From Xenorhabdus khoisanae (GTDB lineage: Bacteria > Pseudomonadota > Gammaproteobacteria > Enterobacterales > Enterobacteriaceae): DNA of 52,352 bases. The translations under genes were made by a program, and so were the position numbers. The stretch is from NCBI RefSeq assembly GCF_001037465.1, contig NZ_LFCV01000035.1:1-52352 (forward strand). Direction: 5' to 3'. Positions 18,587 to 27,669 of this stretch are shown one piece after another. The stretch's first letter is position 1. The number at the start of each line of letters is the position of its first letter. A model generated the notes under the pieces. The model was not told where the DNA came from. It worked only from the letters and a program-made list of their open reading frames with translations, and did not search any database.

Positions 18587-19428
18587 GAAATTATCATTCC
18601 TATGAAATCAGAGAGATTAATTGTGAATAGCAAAGTATTCTGGCCAATCGAATACAATAAGCCACCCGTGTTTTTTGAATGTGATTGGAAAAATACCGAA
18701 TTGATTTAATTGAAATACCGCAAATAAAAAATTTGCGTCTTCTGTTCGTCTTATTTTTCATGAAAATATTAATTGAAATCGTATAAATGTGTGTTATTTG
18801 ATTCTTAAGTACAGAATGGAGCAATCATAAATAGAATTCCATATAAAAAAACTTTTCTATTGAATTTTACAACTAATCATTTCGCATAGTTTTTCTTTTA
18901 GTTTTTTATTCTTCTAAATTTCCTTTTAGGTGTATTGATTTTGTATTTTTACTGCATTTACTAGAAAAAGTAAATGATTTATCTAATTCGCTCATGTAAT
19001 GAGCTGTTTTTGATTAAAAATTATCACCGGTGCGTGGCTTTTAGTTTAATGTTCTGATATTTATTTCAATATTGAATTTTTATTCTTCAGTTTTAAGCGG
19101 AAGTGTTAATCAAAACGAGGTTTTTGGAAATCAAAGGGATGGCGTTAAGGCTCTAAGACACTAAGAGGTGAATTAAAACGATGGGCAGGATTTAAGTCAG
19201 GATAACATCATTGGTTACTATTTCTAATGTATGTTGCTTTGGTTGGGAGGTTAAAAATCATTAATTCTTATTCAGTTTGTGAAATTTAATTAAATAGATA
19301 TCCTCTATGATTATTTAAATATAGCTTCATCATTACAATGATTATTTACTGGAACGAATAGTGTAGAAGATGATTTTATTTGGACCAAAAAATACTCTCC
19401 TGAGCATTTTCTGGCCTCATCAGGTTAT
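18587..19428. other. AT-rich intergenic region upstream of the recombinase
   Basis: 842 bases with no credible gene. It has a perfect 7-bp hairpin at 18719-18737 (CGCAAAT / ATTTGCG, 5-base loop). At the right end, just after the cyuA stop, a CCTGA...TCAGG stem followed by a T6 run on the minus strand may terminate cyuA. The base composition is clearly lower in GC than neighbouring genes. Confidence 0.5.
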
Positions 19429-20787
19429 TTAGGCAAAGCTGGCCTTGTGCGCCATAATCTCAATGATTTGTATATCTGTTTGCTGCATGGCATGTCGTGC
19501 AAGTGAACATAAATTTGCGATGGATTGGTCTACGTCATTGGAAACAATACCATCACTGCCACTGACACAACTGTTATCCAGCGCCATCAAAACGGCTTTA
19601 TAGGCAGCGCTGGCGCTGGTAGATACTTTCATTGCGCAACTGTTTGAAGCTCCGTCGCAAATCATGCCGCTGATATCACCTATCATGCTGCAAATTGCCA
19701 TTGCAACAGGTTGATAGCGTTGTTCAATCAACCATGCAATTCCTGCTGCTGCCCCCATTGATGCCGTTGTTGCTGCGCAAAGAGCGGAAAGCGTTGGCAA
19801 TTTGTTGTGAATGTAAATCGCCATCAGGTGTGACAGCATTAGCGCTCGTGCCAACTGTTCTTTATTGCACCCCAGATGTTCAGCTACAACAACAACGGGC
19901 ATAGTTGCTGCGATCCCTTGATTGCCTGAACCGGAATTACTCATTGCCGGTAAAACAGCGCCACCCATACGGGCATCTGAAGCTGCGGAAGTGCGGATCA
20001 TAATGTCGGAAAGGAGATCCCGTGCCAATAATCCTCTGTCACGTTGGCGTTGTAGAGTCATGCCAATGTGTAAGCCATACTGTGTGGTTAACCCTGCTTG
20101 AGATAGAGCATCATTCAAACGCGCGGCTTCCAGTATAAAGTGAATATCCTCATAAGGCGCTTCTATTGCAAACTCATAAACCTTAAAAGCGGTGGCTTGC
20201 TCAAGGCAATATTCAGTTTCATGATTGGCAACATATCCGTCGGTGTTATTTTCATCGGAATGACCGACCGCTGTATCGTTGGATTGAGATTGCTTATCAA
20301 ATATCACACGGCCATTATGCTCAATTCTCACAATTTTGGTGTGGTTTCCCGCGATAGTGACTGTTGCCGATTCACTCTCATAAAACACTGTGGCTTCTGA
20401 ATACAGAACGTCATCACACGGTTGTTGGATACTGACGCTGACAGCACCTTGCTGTAATAATGCCTTACTTTGCGCGATATCTTCAGGGGTGGCGTGCTGT
20501 AAGACTTCCAGACCCGCATCGGGGTTGCCACCCAATGCACCAAGTGCAGCAGCAACTGGCAACCCAACCATTCCCGTACCCGGCACGGTGACACCCATAC
20601 CATTTTTCATCAGATTAGGTGAAACTCGTGCACTGATCCGCTGTGCAGGGCCGGATAGGTAAGATGCGGCTGTGGCCGCAGCAAGGGCCAGTGAAATGGG
20701 TTCAGTGCACCCGATGGCTGGTTTAACTTCCTTTTTGACGGCACGAATAAACTCATTCCACAACCGTGTGTGTTGTTTCTGACTCAT
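19429..20787 (-). CDS. cyuA: L-cysteine desulfidase CyuA (YhaM, UPF0597)
   Basis: CyuA breaks L-cysteine into pyruvate, ammonia and sulfide, an anaerobic route of cysteine use, and needs an iron-sulfur cluster. The ATG at 20787, with AAGG upstream, gives 452 residues (E. coli 436); an in-frame GTG at 20832 would add 15 residues without support. Conserved: [13 protein letters not shown] with Cys27, [41 protein letters not shown], and [11 protein letters not shown], whose two cysteines with Cys27 probably bind the cluster. The insert around residues 175-195 (DEENNTDGY-like, polar) is longer than in E. coli. It lies downstream of cyuP in a two-gene operon. Confidence 0.94.
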   Translation of the reverse strand: MSQKQHTRLWNEFIRAVKKEVKPAIGCTEPISLALAAATAASYLSGPAQRISARVSPNLMKNGMGVTVPGTGMVGLPVAAALGALGGNPDAGLEVLQHATPEDIAQSKALLQQGAVSVSIQQPCDDVLYSEATVFYESESATVTIAGNHTKIVRIEHNGRVIFDKQSQSNDTAVGHSDENNTDGYVANHETEYCLEQATAFKVYEFAIEAPYEDIHFILEAARLNDALSQAGLTTQYGLHIGMTLQRQRDRGLLARDLLSDIMIRTSAASDARMGGAVLPAMSNSGSGNQGIAATMPVVVVAEHLGCNKEQLARALMLSHLMAIYIHNKLPTLSALCAATTASMGAAAGIAWLIEQRYQPVAMAICSMIGDISGMICDGASNSCAMKVSTSASAAYKAVLMALDNSCVSGSDGIVSNDVDQSIANLCSLARHAMQQTDIQIIEIMAHKASFA

Positions 20788-20866
20788 ATAAACAAACCTT
20801 AATGACAAAACTGATCGTAATTGGCCTTTCACATATAAAACTTCTTAAACATGAATTTTTTCCATG

Positions 20867-22192
20867 TCAGGAAAAGGCCAGAAAAGGAGAAACGCATAAC
20901 AAGACCCCGGTAAAGATGATCAAAATGAGCGATGCTCCTTTATAGTGGTGCAGGCCGGGAACTTTATAGACCAGATAGGCGGGGATTAAACAACCAACGA
21001 TGCCAAAGATTGGGCTACAGATGGAAGTGAAGCTCAATACCGGCGCATTCAGGATGATGGCGCTCCATGCCAATAAAATGGCAAAAACCATAATGCCATT
21101 TTGAACCCATTTTTCATTGATATTTTCGACAGGCATCAGGCGGCTAAGAATATTCATGGCAATCCCCTGACTGGCTTCGCGGAATCCGAGATAAACACCA
21201 AAAAAGGCAGTCATCACAGCGAAGATATTGAGCATGACACTGACGACAATGACCCAACCGCCGGGAAAGAACTGAGCGGCAACCGCTAGTGCAGAAATAT
21301 TCTGCTCATAGGCTTTGATAGCTTCATCGTGTCCCATTGCCAGCGTAAAAGAGACGGCATAGAAAAATACGGTACAAAACAGGATGCCAAAAGCAATGTT
21401 CATGGCTCTCAATGCCTTGTGGCGGGCAACTTCACGTTTTTGTTCCCGGTTACGATAAGAGATGATCATCGGGCTTAGTGTTTGAATGAACAAGATAGAA
21501 GTGAGCGTAAAAGGCAACGTAATAATGGCTTTTTTGATTAATAAACCGAGAGGAGGTAATGCCCCGATATTGTATAAATGCCACATGCCTATCATGGAAA
21601 GCCCCAGTGCGGCAACGACAAATAATTTTGTCATCACCATCAGGCTGGATATCTTGAACAGTAATCGTTCACCACGGGATGAAATAGCGACCAGCAGGCA
21701 GATTAACACCAGCCCATAAAATGGATTTTCCGACATTAACTCATCAGTAATGCCAAAGGTTTGTAGATAAGAAGCGCTGTCATTGGTTATGGCGGTGGAA
21801 TAAACAAACATCCAGATCACCAGCATAATAAAATAGAGCACTCCCAATAAAATGCCCCAGTTTTTACCAAGATAACCACTGATGACACTGGGATAATCTT
21901 TGCATTCTGGTGATTCAGCAAGCGTGTTGATAAAAAGTCGCTGAAAAAGATACATGGCAGGATAGCCAATAATGGAAGAAAGCAGGAAAACCCACAACCC
22001 CATTAATCCGACCTGGACAGGCAGAAAAACAATGCCCGCTCCGATAGCCATACCAATACTCATGATAACCCAACCGGTATCGGTATTATCGAATTTTATC
22101 GCCTTTTTCCATTCATCTTCTGTCATGTTGGCGCACTTGGCTGCCGGAGATAAGTGGGGCGTGACATCATTGTTTTTTGCTGCTGTTTTCAT
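20867..22192 (-). CDS. cyuP: Cysteine/serine permease CyuP (YhaO, HAAAP family)
   Basis: CyuP is a proton-coupled inner-membrane amino-acid importer, in E. coli the partner of CyuA. The 441-residue protein (E. coli 443) matches throughout: TGWVIMSIGMAIGAGIVFLPVQVG at the first transmembrane helix, LFQRLFINTLAESPECKDYPS, LFIQTLSPMIISYRNREQ and the C-terminus GVLLCVSPFLAFS. Eleven hydrophobic helices can be traced. It is the first gene of cyuP-cyuA, with about 80 bases between them. The cysteine-responsive activator CyuR (DecR) is not in the window. Confidence 0.95.
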   Translation of the reverse strand: MKTAAKNNDVTPHLSPAAKCANMTEDEWKKAIKFDNTDTGWVIMSIGMAIGAGIVFLPVQVGLMGLWVFLLSSIIGYPAMYLFQRLFINTLAESPECKDYPSVISGYLGKNWGILLGVLYFIMLVIWMFVYSTAITNDSASYLQTFGITDELMSENPFYGLVLICLLVAISSRGERLLFKISSLMVMTKLFVVAALGLSMIGMWHLYNIGALPPLGLLIKKAIITLPFTLTSILFIQTLSPMIISYRNREQKREVARHKALRAMNIAFGILFCTVFFYAVSFTLAMGHDEAIKAYEQNISALAVAAQFFPGGWVIVVSVMLNIFAVMTAFFGVYLGFREASQGIAMNILSRLMPVENINEKWVQNGIMVFAILLAWSAIILNAPVLSFTSICSPIFGIVGCLIPAYLVYKVPGLHHYKGASLILIIFTGVLLCVSPFLAFS

Positions 22193-23152
22193 AATAGCAC
22201 TCGCTTACATCTTTGGTATTTTAATGGGCATAGAACAGGCACAAGGGGAAATACATCACGTAAACACGATTAACCACTCTTTTAGTGACGTTATTGTCGT
22301 GTGCTGATAGTAAATGATTTCAAAGAGAAAAAATTTCCCTAAACACTCCATCTGATACGATTTCAGAGAGAACAACTTCTTCATAAAGAAGAAATGGCTA
22401 CTTATTGTTTTCAATGAAAAACCGCAAAGGGAGATTGTGCAAAAAAGAAAACTGGTTTTCTTGTATCATCTTGATAAATAAAGTAATTGAATTTAAGTAA
22501 GAAGGTCTTATGAGTATTTGTGATATTAACAATTGAAACAACCAGAGGGAAAAATTGTGTACTTTATCACGCTTATTTTTGTTCAAAACACCTTGTTAGT
22601 ATTAAATCCTTTTTATTGTTAATATTATGATGTAGTTCAGCATATTAATCTAGAGTTTTTTACTGGTGAAATTGTTCAGTATATGAACTTTATCTGGGTA
22701 CATGGATTGGAAATAGCACCTTATCCGACGTTAATAGGCTTTCGTTTATTATGGTTAAACAGATATATCCAAGAGAGTTAAAATTTATTTTTATTTAAAG
22801 TATAATTTTTCATTGAATATCAAAGGTGATTTTGTTTGATTCAGATAATAAAATAGACTGACTGTATCACTATAAGTAATATAGCTATCTTAATTCCTTA
22901 GTTTATCAATAATAATCCGGTGGATTATAATATTATTTCCTTTAGTGGATTTTATATAATAAAAGCGATTGAATTTAACTCATCAATAAAAGATTGACAT
23001 TAATACTGGGGAACTAATTCCCTCCTGAATGAGTCTTACTGAATTTGTGATTTTTAATCATTATAAAACATTAGGTTAGTGAATGGTTTGCTCTCCTGAC
23101 TTTTGAATTAAATAGACTTTTCCTATAACAATATTTATTATTATTTCGTTTG
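22193..23152. other. Long AT-rich divergent intergenic region
   Basis: About 960 bases between cyuP (leftward) and the lipoprotein operon (rightward). I see no protein gene or RNA gene that I can support. It must carry the cyuP promoter. A 6-bp stem, CTTCTT / AAGAAG, occurs near 22376. Confidence 0.5.
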
Positions 23153-23251
23153 ATGTTAGTAGCATTGGTGTTAGTGGGACTGATGTTAGCAGCATCCGCC
23201 TGTACAAAAAATCGGGCACTTTTATTTAAACATTCATTCAGGAAGACATAA
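23153..23251 (+). CDS. Possible 32-residue lipoprotein-like small ORF
   Basis: An ATG at 23153 opens a 32-codon frame whose product begins with 16 hydrophobic residues (MLVALVLVGLMLAASA) followed by Cys and a short basic tail, like a tiny bacterial lipoprotein. It stops two bases before the CsgG-like gene, so it could be the first gene of that operon. No clear Shine-Dalgarno precedes it, and the lipobox has Ala instead of Leu at -3. The DNA also contains a near-perfect 14-base direct repeat (23152-23165 and 23182-23195), which could be the real signal. Speculative. Confidence 0.25.
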   Translation: MLVALVLVGLMLAASACTKNRALLFKHSFRKT

Positions 23252-23253
23252 TA

Positions 23254-23925
23254 ATGAAAAGCAAACTCACATTAGCCTCGCTTTGTCTGGCTTCTCTTAT
23301 GTTGGCTGGTTGTGCGACAGAATCTTCATCAACACTGCCGGTACAAAAAGTCACTTCTTATAAGACTACTTATGCAGGCATTCGCAGCCCAATCGCTGTC
23401 GGGAAATTCGAAAACCGTTCAAGCTATCAAAATGGCATTTTTTCTGACGGCATTGATCGTTTAGGAAATCAGTCAAAAACAATTCTTGTGACTCACCTAC
23501 AGCAAACCGGCCGTTTTAACGTGTTGGAACGTACCAATCTGGCTGAATTGAAAGCTGAAGCCGGTTTGCAGGGCAAGGCTCAGAAACTGAAAGGGGCTAA
23601 TTATATTATTACGGGTTCCGTGACTGAATTTGGCCGCAAAGAAGTCGGTGATCATCAATTATGGGGCATTTTAGGCCGTGGTAAATCACAAGTTGCTTAC
23701 GCAAAAGTGATGCTGAATGTTGTGAATGTTGAAACCGCCGAAGTTGTTTTTTCTTTTGCCGGAGCAGGGGAATATAAACTTTCCAGTCGTGAAATCATTG
23801 GATTTGGCGGTACTTCCAGCTATGACTCTACCCTGAATGGCAAGGTGTTGGATTTGGCAATCCGCGAGGCGATCAATGATCTGGTAGCTGGCATTGAAAG
23901 CGGGGCATGGAAGCCAACTATCTAA
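23254..23925 (+). CDS. CsgG/HfaB family lipoprotein
   Basis: A 223-residue lipoprotein: signal peptide with lipobox LAGCA (Cys19), then the CsgG-family fold (IAVGKFENRS, VLERTNLAELKAEAGL, GANYIITGSVTEFG). CsgG itself forms the curli secretion pore and is longer (about 277 residues). No curli subunit genes are present here, so a curli role is unlikely. It is the first annotated gene of a tight three-lipoprotein operon with DUF4810 and DUF799 (GNA1162) partners, a combination I recall from Neisseria. The trio may form an outer-membrane or periplasmic complex; that is inference. RBS: AGGAAG before the ATG. Confidence 0.85.
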   Translation: MKSKLTLASLCLASLMLAGCATESSSTLPVQKVTSYKTTYAGIRSPIAVGKFENRSSYQNGIFSDGIDRLGNQSKTILVTHLQQTGRFNVLERTNLAELKAEAGLQGKAQKLKGANYIITGSVTEFGRKEVGDHQLWGILGRGKSQVAYAKVMLNVVNVETAEVVFSFAGAGEYKLSSREIIGFGGTSSYDSTLNGKVLDLAIREAINDLVAGIESGAWKPTI

Positions 23926-23975
23926 TTTACTTAGGTAAGTGTATTTCGGAAAGTTTATACAAGAAAGAGAGCTGT

Positions 23976-24332
23976 ATGTTTTTGATGAAAAAGACGGGGA
24001 TGTTGTTAGGCGTACTGCTATTGGTGGGATGTGCAAAAGCACCGAAAACCATGTACGTATGGGGTGATTATCAGCAAACGCTTTATCAGTATTACCAGCA
24101 GGATAAAACCGGGCCACAAGAGCAGCTTCAGGCATTGCAAAAAGTGATTGAACAGGCCAAAGCTAAAGATAAACCGGTTCCGCCTGGTTTGCATGCACAA
24201 ATGGGACTGCTTTACAGCAAGGTTGGTAATATCGAAGATGCTTTCCAGCAGTTTGAAATAGAGAAAAATTTATTTCCTGAATCAGCGCCTTACATGGATT
24301 TTCTGTTAAGCAAGAATAAGGGAGTGAAATAA
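23976..24332 (+). CDS. DUF4810 domain-containing lipoprotein
   Basis: A 118-residue lipoprotein. The frame is open from 23907, but ATG 23976 has AAGAGAG upstream and starts a proper signal peptide (LLGVLLLVGCAK, lipobox Cys). The mature part, MYVWGDYQQTLYQYYQ and LHAQMGLLYSKVGNIEDAFQQFEIEKNLFPES, reads as a TPR-like helical repeat, typical of DUF4810. It overlaps the next gene by one base (TAATG), so the two are translationally coupled. Function unknown; probably a structural partner of the CsgG-like and DUF799 lipoproteins. Confidence 0.82.
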   Translation: MFLMKKTGMLLGVLLLVGCAKAPKTMYVWGDYQQTLYQYYQQDKTGPQEQLQALQKVIEQAKAKDKPVPPGLHAQMGLLYSKVGNIEDAFQQFEIEKNLFPESAPYMDFLLSKNKGVK

Positions 24333-24991
24333 TGAACCGTTTTCTGGGGGCAATGGGTGCCTTATTATTGCTGGTTCTGTCAGGATGTGTCCAACATAAA
24401 CCGTATGACTATTCAGCACTGAGGGAAAGTAAACCTAAATCTATTCTGGTACTGCCTGCGGTCAATAAATCGGTGGAAGTACAGGCTTCCGGCAGTTTGC
24501 TGTCTCAAGTGACTTATCCGCTGGCAGAATCCGGTTATTATGTTTATCCCGTTGCTGTGGTTGAAGAAACCTTCCGTCAAAATGGCGTGACAGAAGCACA
24601 GGATATCCATAATCTCAGTTATAAAAAACTGTATGACATTTTTGGTGCGGATTCCGCTCTTTACCTGAATATCACACAGTACGGCACGCAATACCAAATT
24701 ATTAACAGTGATACTCGTGTTAGTGCAACAGCCCGTTTAGTGGATTTGCGTACGGGTAAACAGCTGTGGAATGGTATTGCGACGGCATCTTCCACAGAAA
24801 ATGATAATTATTCTAGTGGTGGTCTGGTTGGTATGTTGGTATCGGCTGTTATTTCTCAGATCGCGAATACCATTACGGACAGAGGCTATGATATTGCAGG
24901 CATTACCACTAATCGCCTGTTAAGTGCAGGTGGAAATGGTCATTTGCTGTATGGCCCACGCTCTGAATTCTATGGTAAAGAAAAGTTATAA
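24332..24991 (+). CDS. GNA1162/DUF799 family lipoprotein
   Basis: A 219-residue protein with lipobox LSGCV (Cys19) and the family's segments SILVLPAVNKSVEV, YPLAESGYYVYPVAVVEETFRQNG, GADSALYLNITQYG and ATARLVDLRTGKQLWNG. Meningococcal GNA1162, a vaccine-candidate surface lipoprotein, belongs to this family, whose fold resembles periplasmic transport components; the biochemical role is not established. Third gene of the operon, closed by a strong hairpin. A hydrophobic stretch, GGLVGMLVSAVISQIA, near residue 170 may contact a membrane. Confidence 0.85.
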   Translation: MNRFLGAMGALLLLVLSGCVQHKPYDYSALRESKPKSILVLPAVNKSVEVQASGSLLSQVTYPLAESGYYVYPVAVVEETFRQNGVTEAQDIHNLSYKKLYDIFGADSALYLNITQYGTQYQIINSDTRVSATARLVDLRTGKQLWNGIATASSTENDNYSSGGLVGMLVSAVISQIANTITDRGYDIAGITTNRLLSAGGNGHLLYGPRSEFYGKEKL

Positions 24992-25002
24992 GTTTTGAAA
25001 TA

Positions 25003-25036
25003 AAAATGCCGCAACGCTATGCGGCATTTTATATTT
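25003..25036 (+). terminator. Bidirectional terminator between the lipoprotein operon and the MATE gene
   Basis: A perfect 11-bp stem (AAAATGCCGCA with TGCGGCATTTT) and a 6-base loop between two convergent genes, with T-rich sequence on both strands. Confidence 0.8.
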
Positions 25037-25039
25037 AAA

Positions 25040-26380
25040 TCAGATATCCAATCGCTTGGTCTGCCATTTTTTAGACTTCCAGCGCCATGCGTTAACTAAC
25101 CCACGGATCCATTCATCGCAGAAGAACCCTATCCAAATTCCCAGAATTCCCATCCCCATCGTTATTCCCAGAAAATAACCGACAGGAATGGAGATGCCCC
25201 ACATGAAAATTATTGCGGTACAGAGTGGAAAACGGGCATCACCGGAAGCGCGCAGGGCATTGACCATCACAATGTTGAAGGTACGTCCCGGCTCCAAAAA
25301 GACGGAGAGCAGGAATAGCGGCAGCAGAAGCTCGATAATCTTCTTATCTTCCGTCATAAGCTCAAGGAGCGGCTCCCGGAAAATCCAGAAGGCCAATACG
25401 ACGCCGATTGTGACGATAACGCCGATTTTCAGGCTCTTGATACCGCGAATATAGGCATCCTCGAAGCGTTTTGCGCCAACAAGGTGACCAACCATAATCT
25501 CATTACCAATGCTGGTGGAGATACCGAACAACATAATGAACAGAGACAACTGGAAATAAAGCGTCTGTGCAGCCAGAGAAGTTTCCCCCATCAGGCCGAT
25601 AAACGCTTGTGCGGTCATATATTGCAGGATCCAGACCAGATTTTCACCGGCGGCGGGTAAGCCGATATGCAGGATTTTGCTCAACATATTCTTAGACCAA
25701 TGTACGAGCAACTTAGGCTCAAATTTAATTCTCAAGCCACAGAACAGTAATCCGCAGAGTAAAATAACGGCAACAGTACGACCAAATACGGTAGACCACG
25801 CCACGCCTTCCAGCCCATATTGAGGCAGCCCGAAGAACCCATACAGAACGATCATATTGCCGACAACCGTCAGCAAGTTGGCAATCAGCGTGACATACAT
25901 CGCCGTTTTCGCTTTACCATAAACCCGCAAACAGGCAGCCAAAATAATCGAAATAGCTTCAGGTATCAGACAGATACCAAGAACATGCAGATAAGCAAAC
26001 CCATCCTCCATCAGATTTTCGGGCAGATTCATGATATGCAGGATCTTATAACCGAAGAAAATCGTGATCAGCGCACAACTGAAACCCAGCAAAAAATTAA
26101 ATGCAATAGAGATATGAATCGCTTGACTGGCTTTATCACGCTTCCCTGATCCCAGATATTGTGCGATGACAACACTGCAACCTACACTAATGAAATTGAA
26201 AATCGTAATGAAGAGATCAAAAACATGATTACCCACTCCCATCGCGGCGAGATAAGAAGAAGAAATATGGCTGACCATGTACGTATTAATTAATAACGTC
26301 GCCATATGCAGAAAGATATCAATGAAAATCGGCCAGCTTAATGAGAAAAGCGAACGATCAACAACATCAGACTGATGCAT
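25040..26380 (-). CDS. MATE family efflux transporter
   Basis: A 446-residue inner-membrane protein with twelve predicted helices in two similar halves, the architecture of multidrug and toxic-compound extrusion exporters driven by Na+ or H+. Each half opens with a MATE-type segment: SWPIFIDIFLHMATLLINTYMV near residue 14, and GLPAAGENLVWILQYMTAQAF near 238. VNALRASGDARFP is the late conserved loop. It is not NorM/MdtK by sequence; the substrate cannot be inferred. Single gene, convergent with the lipoprotein operon. Confidence 0.9.
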   Translation of the reverse strand: MHQSDVVDRSLFSLSWPIFIDIFLHMATLLINTYMVSHISSSYLAAMGVGNHVFDLFITIFNFISVGCSVVIAQYLGSGKRDKASQAIHISIAFNFLLGFSCALITIFFGYKILHIMNLPENLMEDGFAYLHVLGICLIPEAISIILAACLRVYGKAKTAMYVTLIANLLTVVGNMIVLYGFFGLPQYGLEGVAWSTVFGRTVAVILLCGLLFCGLRIKFEPKLLVHWSKNMLSKILHIGLPAAGENLVWILQYMTAQAFIGLMGETSLAAQTLYFQLSLFIMLFGISTSIGNEIMVGHLVGAKRFEDAYIRGIKSLKIGVIVTIGVVLAFWIFREPLLELMTEDKKIIELLLPLFLLSVFLEPGRTFNIVMVNALRASGDARFPLCTAIIFMWGISIPVGYFLGITMGMGILGIWIGFFCDEWIRGLVNAWRWKSKKWQTKRLDI

Positions 26381-26530
26381 TGTAAAACCTATTTATTAGA
26401 AGTGAAATGAATGGACTTTTTGTGGTGTGACATACCCAGAAAGTGTAGAAGATTTTACAGGGTTTATTGGTGAGTTGATAGGCAGAATAGGTGATTTATC
26501 TCTATGGTTTTGTGAAGAATTTGGCCGGAT

Positions 26531-26565
26531 AAAAAAGCGCCTGCGGTGATGACCGCAGGCGCTTT
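26531..26565 (-). terminator. Terminator of the afuABC operon
   Basis: A perfect 13-bp GC-rich stem (AAAGCGCCTGCGG and its complement) with a 6-base loop, followed on the minus strand by T6. It lies about 45 bases after the afuC stop. Confidence 0.88.
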
Positions 26566-26610
26566 GTGTGACGGATTTTGACTCTTACCGAACACACATT
26601 TTGCTTGTAG

Positions 26611-27654
26611 TTACTCTTCTAAAATAAACATTCCAACAGGATGAATTTCCAGATAATAATTTTCACCAACTTTCGGTTGTAGTTGAGAGGCATTGACCTG
26701 CAACAATAATGTTTGTCCATGCCAGTCAACGGTCACTTCATATTGTGCTCCCATATAGGCAACATGGTTGATTTGGCAACGTTGACTTTCATTCCCTTGT
26801 TGGCGAAGGGTAATCGCCTCCGGGCGAACGCCAACAGTAATGGATGCCTGTGTTGTCGTGAAATTAGCCGGGCGTGGTATCCGGTATTGGAAAATCTCCA
26901 CATAATCTGCATCTTGTGTGGCAGAGAAAATATTGGCATCTCCCATAAAGCTCGCCATAAATTTTGATGCAGGTTGGCAATATAAAGTTTGTGGTGAATC
27001 CATCTGCATGATCTTTCCTTTGTTCATGACCAAGACAGTATCAGATACAGCAAAGGCTTCACTCTGATCATGTGTGACATAGAGAGAAGTGATATTGAAC
27101 TGTTGTTGTAATTCACGAATTTTTTCACGCATATTGCGGCGCAGGTTAGCGTCAAGGTTACTTAAGGGTTCATCAAACAGCAGAACTTTAGGTTTGAGGA
27201 TGAGGGCGCGAGCTAAAGCAACACGCTGTTGTTGTCCCCCAGAAATCTGATCAACATAGCGATCTTCAAAACCACTCAAATCTACCAGTTCCAATGCCTC
27301 TCTGACACGTTCACGGATCTCTGCTTTTGGTCGCCCCAGCATTTTTAATCCATAACCAATGTTTTCCCCCAACGACATATGCGGAAAAAGGGCATAAGAC
27401 TGAAATACCATGCAAATATCCCGTTGCTGGATAGAGCGATCAGTAACATCCTCTCCATCAATGAAAATGTTGCCTGAGGTCGGTTTTTCCAACCCTGCCA
27501 CCAGCCTGAGTACCGTCGTCTTACCGCATCCTGATGGCCCCAATAAAGTGACCATATGCCCTTGTGGGATGGATAAATCCAGCGAGTCGATTACTGTGTT
27601 GTTACCGAACCGTTTGGTCACATTTTTTAATTCGACAAAATGTCGCAGTGTCAT
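26611..27654 (-). CDS. afuC: ABC transporter ATPase AfuC
   Basis: The ATP-binding subunit of the AfuABC importer. The 347-residue protein has Walker A GPSGCGKT (39-46), the Q-loop [11 protein letters not shown], signature [14 protein letters not shown], Walker [13 protein letters not shown] and the switch His in YVTHDQSEA, then a C-terminal TOBE domain (about 270-347) with the VGVRPEAI motif. It resembles AfuC/FbpC, long labelled ferric transport ATPases. Fifteen bases separate it from afuB. Together with the neighbouring uhp regulators it most likely powers hexose-phosphate import. Confidence 0.9.
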   Translation of the reverse strand: MTLRHFVELKNVTKRFGNNTVIDSLDLSIPQGHMVTLLGPSGCGKTTVLRLVAGLEKPTSGNIFIDGEDVTDRSIQQRDICMVFQSYALFPHMSLGENIGYGLKMLGRPKAEIRERVREALELVDLSGFEDRYVDQISGGQQQRVALARALILKPKVLLFDEPLSNLDANLRRNMREKIRELQQQFNITSLYVTHDQSEAFAVSDTVLVMNKGKIMQMDSPQTLYCQPASKFMASFMGDANIFSATQDADYVEIFQYRIPRPANFTTTQASITVGVRPEAITLRQQGNESQRCQINHVAYMGAQYEVTVDWHGQTLLLQVNASQLQPKVGENYYLEIHPVGMFILEE

Positions 27655-27669
27655 ATCGTCACTCCATGA

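Noticed and set aside
18600-18824. 74-codon minus-strand frame upstream of the recombinase
   Set aside because: Very AT-rich codons, no ribosome-binding site and no recognisable domain.
17799-19428. Invertible promoter element for the FimB-like recombinase
   Set aside because: No pair of matching inverted repeats was found by eye on either side; only a local 7-bp hairpin is present.
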